Source: an uncultured Pigmentiphaga sp. (GTDB lineage: Bacteria; Pseudomonadota; Gammaproteobacteria; Burkholderiales; Burkholderiaceae_B). From it: DNA of 21,172 nt. This document shows positions 1-8,120 of this stretch, piece by piece; within the stretch, counting starts at the first letter, position 1; the number at the start of each line of letters is the position of its first letter. Location of the stretch: positions 1 through 21,172 of the forward strand of contig CALAGD010000106.1 in the NCBI GenBank assembly GCA_937891425.1, read 5' to 3'. The notes below the pieces were generated by a model. It was not told the origin of the DNA, did not search any database, and was given only the letters and a program-made list of their open reading frames with translations. A program made the translations under genes and the position numbers.

Positions 1-2
1 GT

Positions 3-626
3 CGTGAATTGAGCAATGTTTGTCGAACTGGTCATTCGGCTGATCATTGCCGAGTTCCCTGCCTCATCGGGCATGTCATCGACGCCACCGCCGAAGACCC
101 CACGCCACGCATGTATCGCAGCAACCTCGAGCTGCGCCCCCACAACGACATTACCGCGATCATTTCGCTGGCCTGCTGGCACAAATCCATGAAAGGGGGC
201 GCTTCGGTGGTGGTTAGTGCGGTTACCGTGCACGACCAGATCCGCGACACCGCCCCCGAGCACCTCGACGCCCTGTACCGCGGTTTCCACTACCAGCTGC
301 TGGGAGAGGAAGGTCCCGGGCTTCCGCCAGTAACTGCCGAGCGCGTCCCGGTGTTCGCAGTGGTGGATGGCCAGCTGAGTTCGCGCTACTTGCGCTCGAA
401 CCTGGTTGCCGGACACAAGGCTCTGGGCGTGCCGCTTACCGAACAGGAAATTGCTGCCCTGAATTACCTGGACCGGGTGGCCACGGCCCCTGAGAACCGG
501 CTTGCCTTCTTCCTGGAACGGGGTGACTTCGACACAGTTTGGCTTCACTGTCTTTCAGGCTCATGTTGCCGCACGGCCTCGAACAGAGCAGGCAGGACTT
601 CTCCCGCCTTGCCGTGCAAGTTGTAA
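3..626 (+). pseudogene. Remnant of a TauD/TfdA-family Fe(II)/2-oxoglutarate dioxygenase
   Basis: This frame is open to the left edge of the window, so it may continue upstream. From about nt 75 to nt 535 the translation fits the TauD/TfdA-like dioxygenase family: LIGHVIDATAED, the metal-binding H-x-D motif in LRPHNDITAI, then GGASVVVSAVTVH and ALYRGFHY, and near the end ENRLAFFLERGD. The family normally continues with an N-N-(Y/H)-T-x-x-H-x-R segment that carries the distal iron-binding His and the oxoglutarate Arg. Here the frame instead runs into the 3' end of the oppositely oriented sirtuin gene (stop at 545-547), and the last 30 or so codons match nothing in the family. The first 20 or so residues (Cys- and His-rich) also look unlike the family, so the 5' side may be another junction. 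An enzyme without the distal His and Arg should be inactive. The family call is fairly sure; the substrate is unknown. Confidence 0.7.
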
Positions 627-1336
627 CGGACGCGCGCGTCAAGTTCGGTGGGCTGCGGGTTCACCTGAACCACGGTGGCGCCGCGGGACAGGGCAATCAA
701 GGGGATTTCGGCGGCCGGGTACACCACCGCCGAGGTGCCCACGCAAAACAGCGCGTCGCACTCGTTGACATGCTGCAGTACCTGTGACCAGACGTCGTGC
801 GGCAACGATTCGCCAAACCAGACCACCCCGGGACGGATCGGATGGCCGCATGCCTCGCAGGTGGGCGGCGTGATCTCGGCCTCGCCTGCTTCGGGCGGAG
901 GAGGCCCCTGATGTCGATAGGGGCGGTCGCAGCGGAAACAGCGTGCTTCATCGAGGCGCCCATGCAGGTGAAGCACCGGATGGCTGCCGGCACGTTCGTG
1001 CAGGTCGTCGACATTCTGTGTGACGACCACTACTTCGGGCAGCAGCTCGCCAAACCTGGCCAGTGCGATGTGAGCCGGGTTGGGCCGGGCGTTCAGAATG
1101 GAGCGTCGCCGTGCTTCATACCAGCCCCAGACCAGCGGTGGATTGACTCTGAATGCCTCGGGCGTAGCCAGTTGCTGGGGATCGAAGCGCGCCCACAACC
1201 CGGTGGTTCGGTCGCGAAACGTTGAAATACCGCTTTCCGCGGATACGCCCGCTCCCGTGAACACGACGAGCTTGCGCGCCGACGCGAGCAAACCCGGCAG
1301 TTCGGGTGGAATCGGAAAAGTGTCAGGTAGAGTCAT
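545..1336 (-). CDS. Class III sirtuin, NAD-dependent protein deacylase (CobB-like)
   Basis: 263 residues. It removes acyl groups from lysines using NAD+. Visible motifs are the NAD-binding GAGVSAESGI (residues 28-37), TQNVDDLHERAG (106-117) and the catalytic His in HLHG (H125). Four zinc-binding Cys form two pairs (133/136 and 160/163), and RPGVVWFGE follows them. Y73 and R76 form the Y-x-x-R pair that in class III sirtuins (SIRT5, CobB) holds the carboxylate of succinyl- or malonyl-lysine, so desuccinylase activity is likely. The ATG at 1336 has GAGGA just upstream and begins 17 bp after the YkvI-like gene ends, which suggests one transcript. The frame is open much further upstream, but that part is the YkvI-like gene read in another frame. 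The C-terminus ends right beside the broken dioxygenase remnant; the domain itself looks complete. Confidence 0.92.
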   Translation of the reverse strand: MTLPDTFPIPPELPGLLASARKLVVFTGAGVSAESGISTFRDRTTGLWARFDPQQLATPEAFRVNPPLVWGWYEARRRSILNARPNPAHIALARFGELLPEVVVVTQNVDDLHERAGSHPVLHLHGRLDEARCFRCDRPYRHQGPPPPEAGEAEITPPTCEACGHPIRPGVVWFGESLPHDVWSQVLQHVNECDALFCVGTSAVVYPAAEIPLIALSRGATVVQVNPQPTELDARVRYNLHGKAGEVLPALFEAVRQHEPERQ

Positions 1337-1353
1337 TTCCTCGCAGGTACAGG

Positions 1354-2436
1354 TTACTTCGCGGCGCCGGATACGGCCAGGCGGCGCGCTTTGCGCAGCC
1401 GCCACCAGGATATCAGCACCGCCAGTATCAGACCGATGCCCAGATAGCCCAGCAGCGGATACACCGTGCCGATGAGGGTGGTGAAGCCGGCGAAGCTGGC
1501 GCCGAACCCGACCACGCAAAGGATTACTGCCAGGATACGGAACTGCTTCGTTTCCTGGGTGGTCCAGCGCGCGGTGCAGCTGAAGAACATGCCCACGGCA
1601 GTACTGAAAATCATGCAGAGGATGGATATCGACATCAGGACCGTAAAGAACGTGCCATGACGCCCGGCAAGACCGAGGGTGGGCAGTTCCAGCCCGTGGA
1701 TCTGTTCCACATTGAAATACAGGCAAACGTTCATGATGCCCAACAGCAAACCCAGGCCGATGCCGCCGAGCAGGCCGCCCACGGTGGTTGTCCTGATGCT
1801 GGGTGTAAGGCCACCGATGACCGCCAGCATGGGAAACGCCACGGCAATATTGAACGCTACATAGAGCACGGCTGACAGCAGCCAGTTGGGTGCCGCATGT
1901 TCCATCGTGGCGGCTGTGGTATTCAGGGTGCTGCTGGGCAGAATCTCGATGTCGGTCAATGAATAGATTGAGATCAGCAGGATGGTGACGACCAGCAGGG
2001 GAGTGACGGCGCTGATCACTTGAACGATGCGTTCCGAGCGCAGGCAGAGCGTGAGAATGACCAGCACCGTCATGCACAGGCTGCCGTAGAAGGCGTCAAT
2101 GCCGAACAGTTGCTTGCCCATTGATCCTGCACCCGCCAGCATGGCGACCCCCACGCCAAACAGGAAGAAGGTGAGGCCGGCATCGAAAACCACGGCGAGC
2201 CGGTGGCCGAACAGGTGGCGCAGCACTTCCTTGTGAGAAGTAGCGCGCAGCTCGCCGCTGATGCGACCGATCTCCATGCCCAGAAATGCGAACAGGATCG
2301 TCGCTATCACCGTTCCGACGATTCCGATCGTCCCAAAGGAGGTGAAGAACTGGGTGATCTCCAGCCCGGATGAGAAGCCACCTCCGATGATGACGCTCAT
2401 GAACGCGAAGGCGATGATGAGTGCGGTCTGTACCAT
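1354..2436 (-). CDS. YkvI-type integral membrane protein (COG3949, APC-like transporter fold)
   Basis: 360 residues, strongly hydrophobic with about ten membrane segments. It begins MVQTALIIAFAFMSVIIGGG, followed by FSSGLEITQFF. The early glycine-rich GGGFSSGLE stretch in the first helix resembles the unwound substrate-binding helix of LeuT/APC-fold transporters and is typical of the YkvI family, whose substrate is unknown. A short charged loop (SGELRATSHKEVLRHLFGHR) follows the second helix, and the C-terminus is a basic cytoplasmic tail (WWRLRKARR). The ATG at 2436 has AGGAG eight or so bases upstream. It leads the sirtuin gene and is probably co-transcribed with it. The family call rests on overall pattern; a transport role is inferred. 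Confidence 0.75.
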   Translation of the reverse strand: MVQTALIIAFAFMSVIIGGGFSSGLEITQFFTSFGTIGIVGTVIATILFAFLGMEIGRISGELRATSHKEVLRHLFGHRLAVVFDAGLTFFLFGVGVAMLAGAGSMGKQLFGIDAFYGSLCMTVLVILTLCLRSERIVQVISAVTPLLVVTILLISIYSLTDIEILPSSTLNTTAATMEHAAPNWLLSAVLYVAFNIAVAFPMLAVIGGLTPSIRTTTVGGLLGGIGLGLLLGIMNVCLYFNVEQIHGLELPTLGLAGRHGTFFTVLMSISILCMIFSTAVGMFFSCTARWTTQETKQFRILAVILCVVGFGASFAGFTTLIGTVYPLLGYLGIGLILAVLISWWRLRKARRLAVSGAAK

Positions 2437-2863
2437 TAATGGTCTCCTTTCTGGTGGTACGCAGGAATACCCTGATCTGCATCGGTGCCCGGGTTATGGT
2501 GGGCCTCCCGCAAGTGTAGGGGTGTTTGCCCGTCTGTTAGAAGAATTTTGTGAACCTGTGTGGGCGTGCGGCACCCTCCTCATGCGAGGATTGCGAAGAT
2601 TGTCCAAGAGATCCACGCCGGCTCTCGCTCGAAGGAGAGGGCCGCAAAGCGATCGTTTCGTGGGGGAGTTGCGGAATCCGGCGGCAGTGCGCCACGTGGG
2701 CCCATGGGCGGATGCCACGAGGTGGCGGGTTGCCTGGGACGGCAGCAGGCAGGTGAGCTGTATGGGGCGTGGGCAGCGACGTGGGCGGGGCCGCGTGGCC
2801 CCGCACGTCACCGGTACTGCTGGTATGGAAGACGCTGGTATTCGCGTTACGAACTGAGCGGTC
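2437..2863. other. Non-coding stretch between the porin gene and the YkvI-like gene
   Basis: 427 bp that should hold the end of the porin transcript and the promoter of the YkvI-like gene. Several frames are open on both strands, but they are rich in Arg, Pro and Gly, lack a ribosome-binding site and recall no family, so I read them as GC artefacts. The one clear structure is the hairpin at 2778-2809. No convincing -35/-10 pair was found for the YkvI-like gene. Confidence 0.6.
2778..2809 (-). terminator. Strong GC hairpin downstream of the porin gene
   Basis: A perfect 8-bp stem, GCGGGGCC/GGCCCCGC with loop GCGT, is extended by GACGT/ACGTC across a two-base bulge. It lies 55 bp past the porin stop codon. 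There is no T-tract on either strand, so it may be a 3'-end stabilising structure or a factor-assisted terminator rather than a classical intrinsic one. Confidence 0.45.
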
Positions 2864-3604
2864 TCAGAACGCGCGGGCAACGCTCAGCACGAAGCCGGGA
2901 CGGCCGGCGTCACGACCCTTGTCGGTCTGGTACCAGTCTCTGTGTGTCGCGCCAACGACCGATGCGCCGATCACCCAGCCATCGATGTCCTTCGTAACCC
3001 CGACCAGATAGTCTACGTAGCCGCTGATGGCGGGATCGTTCTTGAGTTTCTGATAGCCGAGGTGGGCTTTCAGGCCCCAGCCGTTGCCAAGTTCGAAGTC
3101 TGCACCGACGTCGATGTAGTAGTTGTTCTTCGAGTTGGGGGCACCGAAGAAGTCGGAGACTCCGTGCGAGTACTTCGCCGAGAACGGCCCATAGCTCAGG
3201 CCAATGTAAAGCTCGGTGTTGTTGATCACACCACCCTTGGCCGAGGTCGTGCCGGGATAGTAGTAGTACAGCACACCGAGGTCGAGACCGATTCCTCCGA
3301 AATCCTTGGTGTAACCGGCGTAGAAGTCCATCTCGATGTTGCCGCCGGGGAACAGGTCGCTGGTGACGTTCGAGTTCCAGTTACCAATGTAGAACCCGGA
3401 TGAGTGGGAATAATCGAAACCGCCCTGAATGGCCGGACGCATGTTGGTCTGCGTAAACCCGCGGAAGCGGTAGTCGCTTACCAGGCTGACGTTCGCGGAA
3501 AAGCTATGGGGCGATAGTTCCGTAGTGCTGCTGGATTCGTTGGCGAATGCCTGAGACGTTGCAACCAGCAAAGGTAGTGTTGCCGCCAGCACAGCGTATT
3601 TCAT
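2864..3604 (-). CDS. TorF-family putative outer-membrane porin (Gcw_chp type)
   Basis: 246 residues. A Sec signal peptide (MKYAVLAATLPLLVATSQAF, cleavage near residues 21-22) precedes a protein of alternating amphipathic beta strands rich in Tyr, Gly and Asn. The start of the mature barrel, SLVSDYRFRGFTQTNMRPAI, is characteristic of the TorF/Gcw_chp family (conserved S-D-Y-R-F-R-G). The chain ends in Phe (VARAF), the usual recognition signal for outer-membrane barrel assembly. The ATG at 3604 is preferred over an upstream start at 3673 because it gives a clean signal peptide and has GGAG seven bases upstream. The substrate is unknown. It stands alone with long non-coding stretches on both sides. 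Confidence 0.87.
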   Translation of the reverse strand: MKYAVLAATLPLLVATSQAFANESSSTTELSPHSFSANVSLVSDYRFRGFTQTNMRPAIQGGFDYSHSSGFYIGNWNSNVTSDLFPGGNIEMDFYAGYTKDFGGIGLDLGVLYYYYPGTTSAKGGVINNTELYIGLSYGPFSAKYSHGVSDFFGAPNSKNNYYIDVGADFELGNGWGLKAHLGYQKLKNDPAISGYVDYLVGVTKDIDGWVIGASVVGATHRDWYQTDKGRDAGRPGFVLSVARAF

Positions 3605-3951
3605 ATTGAACTCCGAGAAGTTGGATTGGTATTTATCCCAACAATTCGATGGGGTGACGAAGGAGTCCATCACGGCATTGCCGTCATGACACGTGTGACT
3701 GAATGCAAAAGCAATGCCAATTCATGGCTTGCGCGGCTGGCAGGGGAGATGCGGGACTCGGGCAGGAGAAAAGGCAGGAACCAGGCCCGAAATGGTGCGT
3801 GGTCGAGGGCAGAAAGCCCCACGGCGATGCGTGATGCGGGTCCATGATCGCGCGTTGCCGGGGTTGCATGCACGATCAGGGTGCATGGGTACGTGCCGTT
3901 CGCCGCAGTCGGTGCCGGTGCGTGCTGCGTCGGCGGTATTCGTGACAGGAA
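3605..3951. other. Non-coding stretch upstream of the porin gene
   Basis: 347 bp between the MFS gene end and the porin start, expected to carry the porin promoter on the minus strand. An A/T-rich patch near 3630 reads GATAAAT on the minus strand and could be a -10, but no good -35 accompanies it. A perfect 8-bp inverted repeat, GGCATTGC (3674-3681) and GCAATGCC (3711-3718), lies 29 bp apart upstream of it and may bind a regulator. The small open frames here look spurious. Confidence 0.5.
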
Positions 3952-5148
3952 TCAGGCGCCCGGGTGACCTGGGTGCGTGCGCGGTAACCAGCGCCAGAAT
4001 ACCCAGGCTGCGACCAGGCCGGCCAGCCCGATGGTGAAGATGCCCGTGGCAAGGCCGGCCAGCCCCGTAATTCCCGAGAGCAGGGCCGGGCCTCCGCTTG
4101 CTCCAACATCGTGCATGAGGCGCCACAGACCAAGAAAGCGCGTGCGACCCTGGACCGGCGATGCGTCGGCAGCCAGCGTCATGACGATGCCGGAACCGAT
4201 GCCGTTGCCAAACCCGAGCACGAGGGCAACGATGACGAAACCGATCGGCTCGGACGTGAACGGCATCAGAAGCAGGGAGCCACCCATGAACAGGGCGCAG
4301 GGGACGGCCACCCAGATGCGTCCGTGTTTGTCCATGACTTTGCCCGCCGGGTAGAACACTGACATGTCGACGGCAGCCACCAGACCGTAGATAAGGGAAA
4401 TGACGGTTGCGTCGAGCCCCAGCTGGTAGGCCCACAGCGGGATGACGACCTGGCGGGAAGACCGCAGCACGGCGATCAGCATGACACCCAGGCCGAGCGT
4501 GGACAGAACCTTGTAGTGCGATCGCAGGATGTCGAGCATGGTGGGGCCACGCGCGCCGGGCTCGGCAGTGTGTTCAGGGCGCGCCTCGAGTTCGGGAGAC
4601 CACCAGGCCAGAATGCCGCCCAGCATCATGGCGATGGCCGCGATGAGATATGCGCCGGACAGCCCCATGTAATGTATGAAGGCAGCGCCGGCGAAGGGAC
4701 CAATGAATGTGCCGATGCGCGTGGTGCCGCCCAGGGTGGACATGGCCCGGGCGCGCAGGTACAACGGAACCGCTTCCGCCAGGTAGGCCTGCCGTGCCAG
4801 CAGGAACACCGAGGCGGCCATGCCCACCATGAACACGCCCACGCCCAGCAGCCACACGTAGGGGGCTACGGCACATATGAGCAGGGCCAGCATGCTGAAG
4901 AATGCCGCGCCAATGATGGAACGGCGTTCGCCAAAGCGCGCCGCAATCAATGCCGCCGGGATGTTATTGAACAGCGACCCGATGCCAATGAGGGCGGCGA
5001 TGAAGCCCGAAACGGCCACCGACGCCCCCATCTCCCGCGCGCTGAGCGCCACCACGGGCAGGATGGCCCCGTTGCACAGGCCGTACATGAGTGATGGGCC
5101 AAAGGCCGGGATGGCGATCTTCTTGAGGCTGAACGACTCTTCACTCAT
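3952..5148 (-). CDS. Major facilitator superfamily (MFS) transporter
   Basis: 398 residues with about twelve hydrophobic segments. The loop after helix 2 carries the MFS motif A in degenerate form (AARFGERR), and the matching loop in the second half is GKVMDKHGRI. A hydrophilic central loop (ELEARPEHTAEPGARGP) separates the two halves. The chain ends in a short basic tail. The ATG at 5148 is chosen because the first helix begins a normal distance after it; a GTG at 5211 would add 21 Ser/Pro-rich residues that look non-coding. Neither start has a good ribosome-binding site. The substrate cannot be told. It is divergent from the BOF-domain gene across 174 bp. Confidence 0.85.
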   Translation of the reverse strand: MSEESFSLKKIAIPAFGPSLMYGLCNGAILPVVALSAREMGASVAVSGFIAALIGIGSLFNNIPAALIAARFGERRSIIGAAFFSMLALLICAVAPYVWLLGVGVFMVGMAASVFLLARQAYLAEAVPLYLRARAMSTLGGTTRIGTFIGPFAGAAFIHYMGLSGAYLIAAIAMMLGGILAWWSPELEARPEHTAEPGARGPTMLDILRSHYKVLSTLGLGVMLIAVLRSSRQVVIPLWAYQLGLDATVISLIYGLVAAVDMSVFYPAGKVMDKHGRIWVAVPCALFMGGSLLLMPFTSEPIGFVIVALVLGFGNGIGSGIVMTLAADASPVQGRTRFLGLWRLMHDVGASGGPALLSGITGLAGLATGIFTIGLAGLVAAWVFWRWLPRTHPGHPGA

Positions 5149-5322
5149 GGGAGTTGCGGCTGGAGGGGATGTCGACGACGGCTGGCAGGCAATCTGTGAT
5201 CGCGCCGCCACAGGGGAGGGATTCTAACCGGCTCGAAGGCAAGTTGTCTGGTGCGGGAAGGCGTACACTGGAAGAAGCGCAGGGACGCGGGGTATGTCCG
5301 CCGTTACGTATGGGAGGTTTGC

Positions 5323-5739
5323 ATGATTGGACGCTATGGCGTGGCATCGATTCTGGTGACAGGGCTTGCGGGCGGACCGGCCGCGGCACAGTACACCGGA
5401 CCATCGCAGGCAGAGCAGGCACGGGGTGTTCAGACGCCCCGGACAGCCGGCCCAGCCTCAAGTTCAGCGGGCGTGACCGCGGTGGCCGAGATACTGCGGA
5501 AACCACGCGATGACCAGAAGGTCACGGTACGGGGTTACCTGATCCGGCACCTTGGTGGCGAGAACTACCTGTTCAAGGATGACACGGGTGAGATCGTGGT
5601 GGAAATCGACGTTGACGATTTCCCGCGAGCACAGCCGATTGACGACACAGTGCTGGTGGAGCTGCAAGGGGAGGTCGACGCCCATCGCCGCCGGGCCCCG
5701 GAAATCGACGTGAAGCGCGTCAGGATCGTGACGCCCTGA
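5323..5739 (+). CDS. Periplasmic BOF-domain (bacterial OB-fold) protein, YgiW/YdeI type
   Basis: 138 residues. A signal peptide (MIGRYGVASILVTGLAGG, then PAAAQ) is followed by a Ser/Pro/Ala-rich linker and an OB-fold domain from about residue 50. That domain has the family pattern: a V-A-E-I leader, VTVRGYLIRHLGGENYLFKD, DDTGEIVVEID and a final strand ending in DVKRVRIV. E. coli relatives (YgiW, YdeI) are linked to stress tolerance and cationic antimicrobial resistance; the ligand is uncertain. The start is set by GGAGG six bases before the ATG. A TACACT sequence at 5264-5269 could be the -10, but no well-spaced -35 is present. It is convergent with ahpF. Confidence 0.88.
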   Translation: MIGRYGVASILVTGLAGGPAAAQYTGPSQAEQARGVQTPRTAGPASSSAGVTAVAEILRKPRDDQKVTVRGYLIRHLGGENYLFKDDTGEIVVEIDVDDFPRAQPIDDTVLVELQGEVDAHRRRAPEIDVKRVRIVTP

Positions 5740-5751
5740 AGGAAAAGGAGG

Positions 5752-5824
5752 CGCATGGCTCGACCAGGTTGATGCCTGCGCCATGCGGGCCTGCGGGACA
5801 GGGAAAGGGGCCAGCACCCGCAGG
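5752..5824. repeat. Two inverted repeats between convergent genes (possible 3'-end structures)
   Basis: CGCATGGC (5752-5759) pairs perfectly with GCCATGCG (5780-5787), and CCTGCGGG (5790-5797) pairs perfectly with CCCGCAGG (5817-5824). Both fall in the 107 bp between the convergent BOF-domain gene and ahpF, where transcript ends are expected. Loops are 19-20 bases and T-tracts are absent, so terminator function is only a suggestion. Confidence 0.4.
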
Positions 5825-5846
5825 ATGCCGGCCGCTGGAATCCGCG

Positions 5847-7418
5847 TTACTCAGCGGGCGCAGAGCTGCGGATGAGATGGTCGAATGCCCCCAGGGCTGC
5901 CGAGGCCCCCTGACCGGCCGCGATGATGATCTGCTTGTACGGCACGTTGGTGCAGTCGCCGGCGGCAAACACTCCGGGCACGCTGGTCTGGCCTTTGGCG
6001 TCGACGATGATCTCGCCCATGGGATTGAGTTCGACCGTGCCGCGCAACCAGTCGGTGTTGGGCAGCAGCCCGATCTGCACGAAGATGCCTTCGACGGCCA
6101 GCTCGTGCATTTCACCGCTCACCCTGTCCTTGTAGACCAGGCCGGTGACCTTGTTGCCGTCGCCCTTCACTTCGGTCGTCTGCGCGTTGACGATGATGTC
6201 CACGTTCGGCAGGCTCTTCAGCTTGCGTTGCAGCACGACGTCGGCCTTCAGGGTGCCGTTGAACTCGATCAGGGTGACGTGCCCGACCACACCCGCGAGG
6301 TCGATGGCTGCTTCCACGCCCGAGTTGCCGCCGCCAATGACGGCCACGCGCTTGCCCTTGAAGAGGGGGCCATCGCAGTGCGGGCAGTACGTGACTCCCC
6401 GCGTGCGGTACTGTTCTTCACCCGGGACGTTCATGTTTCTCCAGCGTGCGCCGGTGGAAATGATGACCGCTTTCGACTTCAGCGATGCGCCGTTCTCGAG
6501 CTGGACCTCGATGAGGTCGCCGGGCTTGCTGGCCGGGATCAGCTTGCTGGCCCGCTGCAGGTTCATGATATCGACTTCGTAGTCGCGCACGTGGCGCTCG
6601 AGGTCGGCTCCGAAACGCGGTCCCTCAGTCTTCAGGATGGACAGGTAGTTCTCGATGTCGAGCGTGTCCAATACCTGTCCGCCGAAGCGCTCGGCCGCGA
6701 CCCCGGTACGGATGCCCTTGCGCGCGGCGTAAATGGCTGCTGCTGCGCCGGCCGGGCCACCGCCGATGATGAGGACGTCGAACGGTTCTTTCTTCGAGAT
6801 CTTTTCCGCCTCCCTGGCGGTGCTGGAGGTGTCCAGCCTGGCGACGATCTCTTCAAGCGCCATGCGGCCCTGCGCGAAGTACTCGCCATTCAGGAATATG
6901 GTGGGCACAGCCAGAACGTTGCGGTCTTCCACTTCCTGCTGGAAGACGGCGCCATCGATGGCCGTGTGCCGGATGCGCGGGTTCAGTACGCTCATGAGGT
7001 TGAGCGCCTGGACCACGTCAGGGCAGTTGTGGCACGACAGCGAGTAATAGGTTTCGAAGTGGAAGTCACCGTCGAGGTTCTTCACCTGCTCGAGCAACTC
7101 GGGAGCTTCCTTCGAAGGGTGGCCGCCAACGTGCAGCAGGGCAAGCACGAGCGAGGTGAATTCGTGGCCCAGGGGTACGCCGGCGAAACGGACACCAACG
7201 TCCTTGCCCGGGTTGGTGATCTGGAATGAGGGCTTGCGTACCGGCAGGTCGTTGTTCTCGACCACGGTGATCTTGTCGCAGACTTCCTGCAGATCAGTGA
7301 ACAGGTCACGCATTTCGCCGGACACCTTGCTGTCGTCCAGCGTTGCCACGATCTGGATAGGCTGCTGCACACGTTCCAGATATGCCTTGAGTTGGTTCTT
7401 GAGATTGGTGTCCAGCAT
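5847..7418 (-). CDS. ahpF: Alkyl hydroperoxide reductase subunit F (NADH-dependent disulfide reductase for AhpC)
   Basis: 523 residues, nearly the length of E. coli AhpF. It passes electrons from NADH through FAD and two disulfides to AhpC. The N-terminal double-thioredoxin-like domain carries the CHNC disulfide at C129/C132. The FAD motif is GGGPAG (219-224), the NADH motif GGGNSG (362-367), and the second redox pair lies in CPHCDG at C345/C348, the same numbering as in E. coli. The C-terminal FAD contact PGVFAAGDCTNVPYKQ is present. All catalytic residues are intact. The ATG at 7418 has AGGGAAA upstream. It follows ahpC, with a terminator between them, so it is probably expressed by partial read-through and at a lower level than ahpC. 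Confidence 0.97.
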   Translation of the reverse strand: MLDTNLKNQLKAYLERVQQPIQIVATLDDSKVSGEMRDLFTDLQEVCDKITVVENNDLPVRKPSFQITNPGKDVGVRFAGVPLGHEFTSLVLALLHVGGHPSKEAPELLEQVKNLDGDFHFETYYSLSCHNCPDVVQALNLMSVLNPRIRHTAIDGAVFQQEVEDRNVLAVPTIFLNGEYFAQGRMALEEIVARLDTSSTAREAEKISKKEPFDVLIIGGGPAGAAAAIYAARKGIRTGVAAERFGGQVLDTLDIENYLSILKTEGPRFGADLERHVRDYEVDIMNLQRASKLIPASKPGDLIEVQLENGASLKSKAVIISTGARWRNMNVPGEEQYRTRGVTYCPHCDGPLFKGKRVAVIGGGNSGVEAAIDLAGVVGHVTLIEFNGTLKADVVLQRKLKSLPNVDIIVNAQTTEVKGDGNKVTGLVYKDRVSGEMHELAVEGIFVQIGLLPNTDWLRGTVELNPMGEIIVDAKGQTSVPGVFAAGDCTNVPYKQIIIAAGQGASAALGAFDHLIRSSAPAE

Positions 7419-7471
7419 AATTAATTTTCCCTATTGAAACTTATCAATCAATAGATGGGGATGCTCGCCGG

Positions 7472-7498
7472 AAAAAAAAGCCCGGTGAACCCGGGCTT
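7472..7498 (-). terminator. Intrinsic terminator between ahpC and ahpF
   Basis: Read on the minus strand, an 8-bp stem AAGCCCGG/CCGGGCTT with loop GTTCA is followed by a run of T (eight T counting the two in the stem). It starts 15 bp after the ahpC stop and ends about 54 bp before ahpF. This is a textbook Rho-independent terminator and should make most transcripts end after ahpC. Confidence 0.9.
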
Positions 7499-7512
7499 GC
7501 CAGCAAGACGGA

Positions 7513-8076
7513 TCAGATCTTGCCGACGAGATCCAGCGAGGGCTTCAGGGTTTCCTGGCCTTCTTCCCACTTGGCCGGGCAGACTTCACCCGGGTGAGCG
7601 CGCACGTATTGCGCGGCCTTGACCTTGCGCAGCAGGTCGCGGGCATCGCGGCCAATACCTTCGGCGGTGATTTCAACAGCCTGGATGATGCCATCGGGGT
7701 CGATGATGAACGTACCACGATCGGCCAGGCCCTGTCCTTCGCGCAGGTTGTCGAAGTTACGGGTGATTTCCCAAGTGGGATCGCCGATCATGTAGTACTT
7801 CACCTTGGAGATGGCCGCCGAGGTGTCGTGCCAGGCCTTGTGGGTGAAGTGCGTGTCGGTGGACACGGCATAGATTTCCACGCCGAGCTTCTGGAATTCT
7901 TCGTAGTGGTTGGCCAGGTCTTCCAGCTCGGTGGGGCACACGAAGGTGAAGTCGGCCGGGTAGAAGAAGAAGACCGCCCACTTGCCGCGCACATCAGCAT
8001 CGGAGATCTCGACGAACTTGCCGTCCTTGTAGGCCATCGCCTTGAACGGTTTGATTTCGGTGTTCAATACTGACAT
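7513..8076 (-). CDS. ahpC: Alkyl hydroperoxide reductase subunit C (2-Cys peroxiredoxin)
   Basis: 187 residues, the same length as E. coli AhpC. It reduces hydrogen peroxide and organic hydroperoxides in the cytoplasm and is recycled by AhpF. The peroxidatic Cys is C47 in FYPADFTFVCPTE, and the resolving Cys is C166 in GEVCPAKW. The F-F motif tail typical of sensitive peroxiredoxins is replaced by LKPSLDLVGKI, as in enterobacterial AhpC. The ATG at 8076 is chosen over an in-frame start at 8148 because MSVLNTEIKPF is the conserved N-terminus and GAGAGGAA stands upstream. A promoter and an OxyR-type site lie upstream. Confidence 0.97.
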   Translation of the reverse strand: MSVLNTEIKPFKAMAYKDGKFVEISDADVRGKWAVFFFYPADFTFVCPTELEDLANHYEEFQKLGVEIYAVSTDTHFTHKAWHDTSAAISKVKYYMIGDPTWEITRNFDNLREGQGLADRGTFIIDPDGIIQAVEITAEGIGRDARDLLRKVKAAQYVRAHPGEVCPAKWEEGQETLKPSLDLVGKI

Positions 8077-8120
8077 TGCTGATTCCTCTCTTGTGGCGTT
8101 GTTGGAAAAGCTACGGGTAC

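Noticed and set aside
1337..2077. An in-frame N-terminal extension that would make the sirtuin 510 residues long
   Set aside because: The extension is the YkvI-like gene read in another frame; its Arg/His/Pro-rich translation matches no domain, and the true start at 1336 has a ribosome-binding site.
2560..2997. A possible small Arg/Tyr/Trp-rich protein on the plus strand
   Set aside because: No ribosome-binding site, no recognisable family, and it runs into the antisense of the porin gene; composition fits random GC-rich sequence.
5769..7229. A 486-codon open frame on the plus strand opposite ahpF
   Set aside because: ahpF on the minus strand is unmistakable with all catalytic motifs. The antisense frame is rich in His, Val, Asp and Gln, has no ribosome-binding site and is explained by high GC at third codon positions.
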